The notes beneath the pieces were generated by a model. It saw only the letters and a program-made list of their open reading frames with translations. It did not search any database and was not told the origin of the DNA. Source: an uncultured Senegalimassilia sp. (GTDB lineage: Bacteria > Actinomycetota > Coriobacteriia > Coriobacteriales > Eggerthellaceae). Taken from it: 8,627 nt of DNA. The stretch is taken from the NCBI GenBank assembly GCA_934661765.1, contig CAKUJT010000098.1:1-8627 (forward strand). Direction: 5' to 3'. This document shows positions 1 to 6,145 of the stretch, piece after piece. The position numbers and the translations under genes were made by a program. Position 1 is the stretch's first letter. Each line of letters starts with the position of its first letter.

Positions 1-8
1 CTGTCGAT

Positions 9-49
9 AACCGTTGACCTTTTAGTATAAAAGGCTGACGGTTATTTTT
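9..49 (+). terminator. Rho-independent terminator on the plus strand, end of a gene left of the window
   Basis: AACCGT at 9-14 pairs with ACGGTT at 38-43, and CCTTTT pairs with AAAAGG inside it. The three positions between these blocks give two G-U pairs and one mismatch on the plus strand, and the loop is about 5 nt. The stem is followed by ATTTTT at 44-49, the expected U tract for a plus-strand transcript. Read on the minus strand the hairpin lacks a T run, so it would serve poorly for the recombinase remnant whose stop codon (42-44) sits in the stem. It implies a plus-strand gene converging from outside the window. Confidence 0.6.
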
Positions 50-847
50 CTATACACTGTTTTATTTGACGCTTACCCTCCAGCTTTGCCTCAATGCCCT
101 CCACTGAGGATTCATCCTCCTGCCGAATGACCGCCTCGATATTCTCCTGCAAGGCGGTCATCATACTGTCTCTGTTCCCAAGCGCAAGGTTGATCGCCTT
201 CACCACAGTCTCCTGCAGTTCTGATTTCTGAATGGTCGGAGCATCACAGGCAGATGGACCATGCTCCACACGGGTGCAGCACCGCCATACGATGGAGTGT
301 TTGCCACGGTTGTTCCATGCAATCCTTCGATAAATATCGCCGCACTTGGGGCAGTAAACTATGCTGGATAAAGCGTACTTACTGCTGTAGACCCGCTTCT
401 TCCGTTTCTCCCCACTGTGAAGGTTTGCCCGCCGCACCATTTCCTCCTGCACCTGCATATAGAGAACACTGGGAATAATAGGGGAATGGCTGTTTTCCAC
501 ATAATACTGAGGAACAATCCCGTTGTTCTGTACCCGCTTTTTATTAAGGAAATCCACCGTATAAGTTTTCTATAAAAGGGCATCCCCAATGTACTTCTCG
601 TTCTGCAAAATCTTCCGCAGCGTTTCTGGACGCCACTTCGCTTTTCCCGCCGCCGTCAGGATTCCGCCTCAAGCCCTCTTCCTATCTGGAGCAGACTACT
701 GCCCTCCAGGTATTCCCGGTAGATGCGCTTCACAACCTCCGCCTCAGTCGGCTCAATAATCAGATGCCCATCCTCGTCTTTTGTGTATCCGAGGAAACGG
801 TTGTGGTTGACCTGAACCTCGCCGTTTTGGTAATTATTATTTTTCAC
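42..847 (-). pseudogene. Large serine recombinase remnant, without catalytic domain and C-terminus
   Basis: This is the middle of a large serine recombinase in two broken frames. The first (847-656) starts at a GTG and encodes the start of the Recombinase domain, with [14 protein letters not shown] and [20 protein letters not shown]. It then hits TGA at 656-658. Restoring 4 nt near 660-667 gives the expected continuation [20 protein letters not shown] and [10 protein letters not shown], then an amber TAG at 570-572 where relatives carry Gln, then KTYTVDFLNKKR. The second open part (557-42) holds the zinc ribbon (CPKC, later WRCCTRVEHG) and stops at TAA in 42-44, short of the usual coiled coil and C-terminal segment. 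The resolvase domain with its catalytic Ser is absent: sequence homology ends near 840. At least three independent lesions make this non-functional. It is more GC-rich than the cargo to its right. A purine-rich GGAAGG lies upstream of the GTG, but a truncated product would have no recombinase activity. Confidence 0.9.
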
Positions 848-940
848 AAATCTTTTTCCTTCCTACACTATACATTTCTTGAAAATATAATATATTACAC
901 CCATTGACCACATTCGAGAATACATCTACGCTTATGAATT

Positions 941-2554
941 TCATTCAAGCTTAGGTCCATAATTAATAAAATCAATAATTCTAAATGCTTTACGTACTGC
1001 CGTATACGCCGAAGAAAAATTTGTTTCTGAAATTACTGCATATAAACCACGCGCATCTTCCAACTCTGTCGCACACTCACATAAAGTTCTGGCCCAATAT
1101 TTCTGGCTTTCCTCTGTTTGAAAACTATATACATTCTCCACAAGTTTTATAAGTAAATCTCCAACATGTAGTTCTTCCTCCATAAGTTTTTGCAAATCAT
1201 CCTGTGCCTCTTGGCATAATTGTTTTTCTTTACCTATATATTTTTCAGATAAATCAATTAATCTCTTTTTCTTTTCTCCTGATTTCTCATATTCAGAAAG
1301 TAATACTGCAATTTGTTTTTCATTTTTGGAAAGCGGAATTTCTTTTCTCATTTTTTCTATGTATGGTTTAAATTCCTTAATGCCATTTTTCAATGTCTTT
1401 CCAGCATATTTTGCAGCTCTATTAATATAACTCTCTAACTGCCCAAGATCGACTGTCTTTCGTACAAAATACCAGTACGGACCTAATGTACCGGAATATG
1501 ATAAACTTGATGCCACTAAAGGCCATGTTTCCGCAGCAGAAAGTTGTTCATCTTCTTGCTGTGTTATACCAATTACATGGTATGGAAATGCAAACATCTC
1601 ATACACTGATTCAATAGGCGGCGCATCAAATTGTTTTTGATCTAAACGTCCATTTGCAGTACCGATATCAGCATATAAACGATCCTTAATGTCTCGAAAA
1701 GACTTTTTTAAATATTGCGGTTCTATTGGTAACGCATATGTATTCCCTTTCTGAACAGTAACTGGTATGCTTTCCTTACCTTTTGACACTTTAATCAATG
1801 ACCCATATCTTGATTTTTCTAATGTATCTAACAAAAAAGAAATATCATTTTCTCGTGGAGCGACTAATGCCCGCTCAAATGCTGGAAACCACTCAGGTTC
1901 ATCATCTGGCAATTCCGGAATAACAAGGTATACGGAAGCCAATGAACTAACTTTTTCTAAAGTAGTGTTTGATTGTGCAATTTTTTGAATCAACTCATCA
2001 ACAATTAAATCATAGCTTTTTGTTATAATAATAGGTTTGGGCAATGTGTCTACATATGACTTTATTCTAGAAGATGCACCTAATAGACTGATAAACGCAA
2101 TTACGTCATTAACACAAGCAATAGACACATCCATTGATGGTCCACGACCGGCGTGTAAGCCTCCTGCCCTTAACTTTGTTAAAAGTTTTAATTTCGATGC
2201 CATTTCTAATAGTTTAGCAATATGCGCTGAAGGTTCTTCAATACCCTGTGTTAAAAACATCATTTTAGGGATTTGCGATCCAACAAGCTTCTTGAAATCA
2301 TCCACAATATGAGACCCCGTTTTATAAAAACCTGTAGGAAATTTCAATGCGTCCTCCCCTTGTGCCTGAACGATAACTGCACTCATCGAAAGTTCTGCTG
2401 CTACACCAGCAAGTCCAATAGCAACAGCATTTTCAGCAGCCACTTCTCTAAAATCGTATCTTCTAGGCATCCCCAAAGCAGCAACCGCCATGCTAATCGC
2501 CGATACACTTGCTTCAATAAACCGAATAGCATCTCGCTTCAAATACATTGGCAT
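941..2554 (-). CDS. Uncharacterised 537-residue protein paired with an SMC-like ATPase; possible HEPN-like N-terminal region
   Basis: I do not recognise this family. The frame is intact, starts at ATG, and has a strong purine-rich Shine-Dalgarno site (AAGGAAGGAAG) about 9 nt upstream. It lies 52 bp downstream of the ATPase fragment, the spacing of an operon partner. No signal peptide or convincing membrane segment is seen. Residues 1-165 look all-helical, with Ala-rich helices at 11-28 and 38-64, then KLRAGGLHAGRGPSMD at 127-142. That segment contains R129 and H134, which fits the R-x4-6-H pattern of HEPN ribonucleases and is followed by a helix, as in that fold. This is a pattern match only. 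Residues 220-390 look mixed alpha/beta with PELPDDEPEWFPAF and ETWPLVASSL. Residues 395-490 are charged and probably coiled coil. The C-terminal 45 residues form another helical block. Composition is AT-rich like its neighbour. It is probably the partner or effector of an ATPase-based conflict system; inference only. Confidence 0.75.
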   Translation of the reverse strand: MPMYLKRDAIRFIEASVSAISMAVAALGMPRRYDFREVAAENAVAIGLAGVAAELSMSAVIVQAQGEDALKFPTGFYKTGSHIVDDFKKLVGSQIPKMMFLTQGIEEPSAHIAKLLEMASKLKLLTKLRAGGLHAGRGPSMDVSIACVNDVIAFISLLGASSRIKSYVDTLPKPIIITKSYDLIVDELIQKIAQSNTTLEKVSSLASVYLVIPELPDDEPEWFPAFERALVAPRENDISFLLDTLEKSRYGSLIKVSKGKESIPVTVQKGNTYALPIEPQYLKKSFRDIKDRLYADIGTANGRLDQKQFDAPPIESVYEMFAFPYHVIGITQQEDEQLSAAETWPLVASSLSYSGTLGPYWYFVRKTVDLGQLESYINRAAKYAGKTLKNGIKEFKPYIEKMRKEIPLSKNEKQIAVLLSEYEKSGEKKKRLIDLSEKYIGKEKQLCQEAQDDLQKLMEEELHVGDLLIKLVENVYSFQTEESQKYWARTLCECATELEDARGLYAVISETNFSSAYTAVRKAFRIIDFINYGPKLE

Positions 2555-2584
2555 AATATAACTCTTCCTTCCTTTGTGATATTC

Positions 2585-2612
2585 TTTATACTCTCTCGTA
2601 TTTACTTTACAA
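2585..2612 (-). promoter_or_regulatory. Possible weak promoter for the 537-residue protein gene
   Basis: On the minus strand TTGTAA (2612-2607, 4 of 6 matches to the -35 consensus) is followed after 16 bp by TATAAA (2590-2585, 5 of 6 matches to the -10), about 30 nt before the ATG at 2554. It overlaps the stop codon of the ATPase fragment. If real, it would let the downstream gene be expressed independently of the broken upstream gene. AT-rich DNA makes chance matches common. Confidence 0.25.
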
Positions 2613-3752
2613 AGAATTCTCTGTAATCAGACGTTCTTTAATTTCTATAATCTTCGCTTCATCAAAATCATAATTGAAAATAGAAGCAATAATAATCTGA
2701 TGATCGGCAAAATCTCGCTTCAAAATATCCATCATAAGCTTAATATTAGCTTGGTCAACCTCTTTTCCACTCGGTGAATCAAGTATAATTGGCAATTTGA
2801 TTTTAAGGGTGTCCTCAATTACAGTAATATATGCAAGCCTAAATGCAAAAGCCGTTTTATGCAAAACTGCCCCTGAAAGTTCTTTTAGGTTTGATGTAAA
2901 AAGATACGATGCAGGTATTGTTTCTTTATTACCCAGACCAAGCTCCTCTGCATATTTAATTACATTCTTAGATATGGCCGAAACAACACTATTATTATTC
3001 CGAGTTATATTATTGATTTCTGTTCTAATTGATTTAATTTCTTTGTCTAGTCGTTTTATTTCCTGATCAATCGCAACCGGATTCATTGGCATTCTCGCTA
3101 TTCTCTTATCAAATATTTCTAACTGGCTGGCAGATTTATAAAATTCCAGTTGTTCATATTCCTTATCTTTATCCTTTTCAATTCTATCAAGTAAGCCAGA
3201 AACAGTGGCAAATTCCTTAGATACCATTTTTCTCTTTGCAATCAGCAAATCTATTGCATCATTTAAGCCGACAATATTATTTTCAGTTACTGGAAAAGTT
3301 GACCCATCGGGAGCCTGAACAAGCAATTTCATATCAGCAACAAACTTTTTAAACCTTCTATTATCCGATAAGGTATTATCAATTCTACGAAGTTCAGATT
3401 TTAATCTCTTTTTGCGCAGAAGGAGCTGATTAACAGTAACATCCGATTCTTCTTCATAACTATCTGTTACTAGCTCTCCTGCCTCTTGATCCAAAGTTTC
3501 CCTATACTGTGCAACACTAAACATTTGCTTATACTTCGTCATCTCTCTTGATAGCTGAGCTTCTTTACGGATTAATTCAGAACAATCACAATCTGACAAT
3601 CCACGAATCAATTCTTCAATCTTAAAATGAATGCTTCCAATTACACCCCCCCGGTTCAGCAATGTCCATCCTTTTTCTTGATCTACATAAAAAGCCCATA
3701 ATAAATTTCCTAAAATGTCCACATTCTCTGTTCCAAAAATAATTGTATGCAA
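2607..3752 (-). pseudogene. SMC/Rad50-like ABC ATPase, 5'-truncated (C-terminal half only)
   Basis: The 381-codon open frame carries the C-terminal half of an SMC/Rad50-type ABC ATPase. It begins at a TTG with only a few more in-frame codons before a stop at 3774-3776. Residues 19-33 contain WAFYVDQEKGWTLLN, a segment that in my recollection follows the Walker A region in Rad50-like ATPases of conflict systems such as ABC-3C. Residues 58-125 and 165-260 are charged and probably coiled coil. The ABC signature is degenerate (ELSGAV at 291-296). The Walker B strand is LPIILD (320-325), followed by SPSG where many relatives have Glu-Pro, then GKEVD as the D-loop. HQIIIAS at 351-357 is a likely switch region. 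No Walker A (GxxxxGKS/T) exists anywhere upstream, because the frame runs straight into a recombinase tail. It therefore cannot bind ATP in the normal way. It was probably the first gene of a two-gene operon with the 537-residue protein. A shortened product from TTG cannot be excluded, but no good ribosome site is seen. Confidence 0.75.
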
Positions 3753-3789
3753 ATCATTTTGCTGTTCTGGAAGTTATTCTCTTTTACAC

Positions 3790-4005
3790 TTAGATCTCCG
3801 TCACATTTTTAACGGTAAATCGGATGTCCTCTTTATCATATACCATCACATAATCCAACAGCATATACCAGATATCCTCATGGAATTCTGTGACAGTTTC
3901 CGGCTTATCCTGTTCTGCAAAAAACATTTCGCTCTCAGCCTCTTGTACCTGCTTTTCATTAATTGTGTTACCCACCAAATTCCTAAAAATCCGCCTTCTC
4001 ATCAA
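3790..4005 (-). pseudogene. C-terminal tail of a serine recombinase
   Basis: The 71-codon frame (TTG then ATG start) ends with ETVTEFHEDIWYMLLDYVMV and VYDKEDIRFTVKNVTEI. This is the last segment of many Clostridial large serine recombinases, in which a TEFDE-LW helix is followed by an alternating strand and a final DGTEI-like tail. The residues before it (QVQEAESEMFFAEQDKP) correspond to the end of the coiled-coil region. No resolvase domain, Recombinase domain or zinc ribbon lies upstream; a stop and a repeat-bearing stretch follow instead. It does not complete the remnant at 42-847, because it lies upstream of it in the direction of transcription and already represents a natural C-terminus. 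It therefore marks a separate recombinase, lost by deletion. The junction to the ATPase fragment lies within about 35 bp of its stop codon. Confidence 0.65.
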
Positions 4006-4056
4006 AATGCACCCTTATCGTTTTTTGAGTAGGGATAATCGTTAAAAATGCACCCT
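4005..4056. repeat. Short direct repeat AAATGCACCCT, two copies about 41 bp apart, plus an inverted third copy
   Basis: AAATGCACCCT occurs at 4005-4015 and again at 4046-4056, and its complement AGGGTGCATT at 4067-4076. The copies bracket the sequence just before the recombinase tail. The spacing and orientation suggest recombinase or transposase binding sites, or the remains of a mobile-element end. Confidence 0.4.
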
Positions 4057-4076
4057 CAACGCTCAAAGGGTGCATT
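4044..4076 (-). terminator. Inverted repeat with T run, candidate terminator after the RES gene
   Basis: AATGCACCCT (4047-4056) and AGGGTGCATT (4067-4076) are perfect 10-bp inverted arms around a 10-nt loop. Read on the minus strand, the hairpin runs into TTTTT (4048-4044), the layout of an intrinsic terminator. It lies about 330 nt downstream of the stop of the RES protein and upstream of the recombinase tail. The T run is short and overlaps the stem, and one arm is repeated at 4005-4015, so it may instead be part of a repeat element. Confidence 0.45.
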
Positions 4077-4407
4077 GTATCAATTTATAGTACGCAAGCC
4101 AGTGTGAGATGGTACGCCAATAACTATCTATATATTCTTGCCTCCTCTAACTCGCAAGCCATATTGGGTGTCCAGATTGGTACAATTTTTGAATGGATGC
4201 TATCGTTTTTACGTTTACCGCAAACGCCATGAACGACTTTCTGAGATTTCCGCTTTGATATCCACCAAGAACTAAGACAACTTTGAGTGCTAGAGTTATC
4301 GCTCCATCCACAAGGCTATATTTTGACCGTTATTTCAATTCATAATATTTAGATCGGAACATCTTTTTTGTTACATTTCAATTTCATAAGCAAACCATAA
4401 ATTATTC
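4077..4407. other. Gene-free stretch with two partial repeats
   Basis: No convincing gene is present on either strand. Two features stand out. CGCAAGCCA occurs at 4093-4101 and exactly 60 bp later at 4153-4161, each followed by a GAT(T)GGTAC block (4108-4115 and 4175-4183). Near the right edge GTTATTTCAATTCATAA (4329-4345) is echoed by GTTACATTTCAATTTCATAA (4370-4389). No tRNA or recognisable structured RNA is visible. It may be decayed mobile-element DNA or the 3' untranslated region of the RES gene. Confidence 0.4.
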
Positions 4408-5673
4408 TTATAACATTCTCCTTTCTATCACGTTGCCAGCTTTTCCATCATTTAAAACATCAATCACCTCAATATAGCTTAAATCAAAGCATTTTGTAAA
4501 CGACTGTAAAATAGGAAGCATATCAGATAAATATGGATCACCAAATGGATACGGGTACGCATCGTGAATATGTTCTGTATCTGGTCCGCAAAAGAATACA
4601 TAACTTTTTCCTTCACTAACACTACTTTTAAAACATATTCCATCATAATGTTTGCTTCTCAAATATTCTGCGATTACTTGTGTCGCAACATAATCGTAAG
4701 AGTGATCTTCCACTTTATCGTCAACTGGCATTGTGATTTCATTCACAAAACTTTTCAAAAATGAAGATATCCACCGCCCATCATGATTATAATCATCTTC
4801 AAAAATACTTCCTGCCCAATAAAAAGAACTTCTTGAAAAGTCAATAATCTGTAACGAATCCTTTAATTTAAACTCAGCTACAACTGCCCTTTTCCCATTA
4901 AGACGACACTCAGCAAACGCAGTGTCCTTGTCTCCTGCAACATATAAATATGATATTCCTGCAGGGCTCATTCTATTTGTCTTTGCTTTATTATATGGTG
5001 CGGGACCCATCTCTTTATATGGATCTATTCCAGTGATATCCTTAATGGAATCATCCTGCTCTCTCGCACGATAGAATATCGTACCTATATCGATATCCGT
5101 AATAAAATCATAAAGATATGTGTTTATTTTTTCCAAGCATTTGTTGCGAATTTCAAGACCATCTACATCGAAAAATCTATTGTAATGTTTAATTGTATGC
5201 TTAAATAACTCCCAGTTATAATATATTTGCGTTGCCTCTAAACCATATAAATCATCTTTAACTACAAAACATTCTATATCAATATCATAAAAAGGATTAT
5301 AAGCCCCATCCTTTTGCTCTTCATATGATAATAACCCTAAAAATAATTCATCAAGCAGCGCATCACTGTCTGTAATATCTGCAAATACCTCCTCTTCCAT
5401 CAATATTTCTCTAACTGAATATACTGTTGCCTCTTTTCCATCTGGTCCTAAATACATTTCGTCTTCACTATCGTACATAGCCCCGGTGCCTTCATCAATA
5501 TATTCATATGCTTTTTCTAAACATGAACACATATACTCCCCTAATGTTCTTGGTGATATTAGTGATACATTATGCGAACCACAATATTCGCACTCTCCCA
5601 CAATACTACTATTCTCCTGAATAAATTTTTTAATCGCTTCGTTTGAAAAACATTCCTCACAACAATATGACAT
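4408..5673 (-). CDS. RES-domain protein with HEPN/RES-type N-terminal domain; probable NAD+-consuming toxin or defence effector
   Basis: RES domains act in the cytoplasm on NAD+, as NAD+ phosphorylase/glycohydrolase or ADP-ribosyltransferase, in toxin-antitoxin and defence settings. Here the RES part spans about residues 195-365: FYRARE (200-205, Arg), NRMSPAGISYLYVA (233-246), FAECR (253-257, Glu), YVATQVIAEYL (328-338) and YDGICFKSS (343-351, Ser). These supply the conserved Arg, Glu and Ser. The N-terminus has C5-x2-C8 and C28-x2-C31, a Cys4 knuckle like the one opening the HEPN/RES N-terminal domain family, followed by an acidic helical region to about 190. At 421 residues it is much longer than compact RES toxins, matching the fused HEPN-RES architecture. 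ATG start with a strong AGGGGAG site 8 nt upstream and a good candidate promoter. No Xre/MbcA-type antitoxin gene is adjacent, so it is apparently solitary or regulated within the protein. Strongly AT-rich. The family is clear; the exact reaction is inferred. Confidence 0.85.
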   Translation of the reverse strand: MSYCCEECFSNEAIKKFIQENSSIVGECEYCGSHNVSLISPRTLGEYMCSCLEKAYEYIDEGTGAMYDSEDEMYLGPDGKEATVYSVREILMEEEVFADITDSDALLDELFLGLLSYEEQKDGAYNPFYDIDIECFVVKDDLYGLEATQIYYNWELFKHTIKHYNRFFDVDGLEIRNKCLEKINTYLYDFITDIDIGTIFYRAREQDDSIKDITGIDPYKEMGPAPYNKAKTNRMSPAGISYLYVAGDKDTAFAECRLNGKRAVVAEFKLKDSLQIIDFSRSSFYWAGSIFEDDYNHDGRWISSFLKSFVNEITMPVDDKVEDHSYDYVATQVIAEYLRSKHYDGICFKSSVSEGKSYVFFCGPDTEHIHDAYPYPFGDPYLSDMLPILQSFTKCFDLSYIEVIDVLNDGKAGNVIERRML

Positions 5674-5769
5674 ATCTAAATCTCCCCTCTTTTACAGTCA
5701 ACAATAGCAACCTTCTTGATGGCCTTTATTCCATTCTTCCTAACTTATCACACTCTTTCTATTCTTTTT

Positions 5770-5798
5770 ATTTTACCTCTAAAAGCGTATCATCTCAA
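5770..5798 (-). promoter_or_regulatory. Candidate sigma-A promoter of the RES gene
   Basis: On the minus strand TTGAGA (5798-5793) and TAAAAT (5775-5770) each match the consensus at 5 of 6 positions and are separated by exactly 17 bp. This places the transcription start near 5763 and leaves a leader of about 90 nt before the ATG at 5673. The RES gene therefore appears to be transcribed separately from the recombinase upstream. Confidence 0.55.
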
Positions 5799-5883
5799 CT
5801 CTCTCACCATCACCGATATCTTTTGCGAATAATACATCTGCAAAATTTCTTCATATTCCCGTTCTTGCTCCCACACAACTATC

Positions 5884-5915
5884 AAAAACGGCACCTCATA
5901 TTGCTACAAGGTGCC
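5884..5915 (-). terminator. Candidate terminator downstream of the intact recombinase
   Basis: GGCACCT (5890-5896) and AGGTGCC (5909-5915) form a perfect 7-bp inverted repeat with a 12-nt loop. On the minus strand the stem is followed by GTTTTTG (5889-5884 region). It lies about 230-260 nt after the recombinase stop and before the RES promoter, so it would insulate the two units. Confidence 0.55.
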
Positions 5916-5949
5916 AAATCTCCCATTTTTTGCTTCAAATTATCATTCC

Positions 5950-6018
5950 GTCAACTCGACCTGCAAATATCCAACCTGTCTACTCAACCTACCCATTTTG
6001 CAAGCTGTCAACTCAACC
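5950..6018. repeat. Three direct repeats of a 12-bp motif at a 28-29 bp period
   Basis: GTCAACTCGACC (5950-5961), GTCTACTCAACC (5978-5989) and GTCAACTCAACC (6007-6018) form the series; the last two are also preceded by CT. The intervening spacers are 16 and 17 bp and AT-rich. TTTGCA and TGCAAA-type inverted words flank the middle copy. The array sits just downstream of the intact serine recombinase, where attachment or accessory sites of such elements often lie. It is too short and irregular for CRISPR. Recombinase or regulator binding sites are the main possibilities. Confidence 0.6.
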
Positions 6019-6031
6019 CTCCGTCATTTTT

Positions 6032-6145
6032 TCATGTAGATATGTTTCCCCTAACAGCAAACTTCTCATTTTTCGGTCGTGTTACCCTGTGTCCAAAATC
6101 CGCTTCACCTCGGAAATCTCTTGTTTTCAAGCCTTTTTCGTACAT
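6032..6145 (-). CDS. Possible 37-residue ORF directly after the recombinase stop
   Basis: The ATG follows immediately after the TAG of the recombinase and is in the same frame (GAG AAG TAG ATG). The product is basic, with GHRVTRPKNEKFAVRGNIST as its last 20 residues. There is no proper Shine-Dalgarno site apart from GAGAAG in the recombinase tail, so expression would need translational reinitiation or amber readthrough. I do not recognise it, and it may simply be an open stretch in a conserved non-coding region. Confidence 0.2.
   Translation of the reverse strand: MYEKGLKTRDFRGEADFGHRVTRPKNEKFAVRGNIST

Noticed and set aside
2273..2626. Plus-strand 117-codon frame opposite the start of the 537-residue protein gene
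   Set aside because: No motif or ribosome site; the minus-strand frame has a strong Shine-Dalgarno and operon context.
42..4005. One recombinase gene split by insertion of the ATPase and 537-residue protein module
   Set aside because: In the direction of transcription the upstream piece is a natural C-terminus and the downstream piece is the middle of a recombinase, the wrong order for a simple interruption.
4180..4277. Plus-strand stretch encoding YRKRHERLSEISALISTKN
   Set aside because: Short, without a start codon or ribosome site, and with no recognisable protein family.
4147..4311. Minus-strand 54-codon frame starting at GTG in the gap after the RES gene
   Set aside because: It contains LALKVVLVLGGYQSGNLRKS but has no ribosome site, a stop just upstream and no recognised family, so chance is as likely.
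5950..6018. Could the repeat array be CRISPR?
   Set aside because: Repeats are only 12 bp with mismatches, spacers are 16-17 bp, there are three copies, and no cas gene is present.
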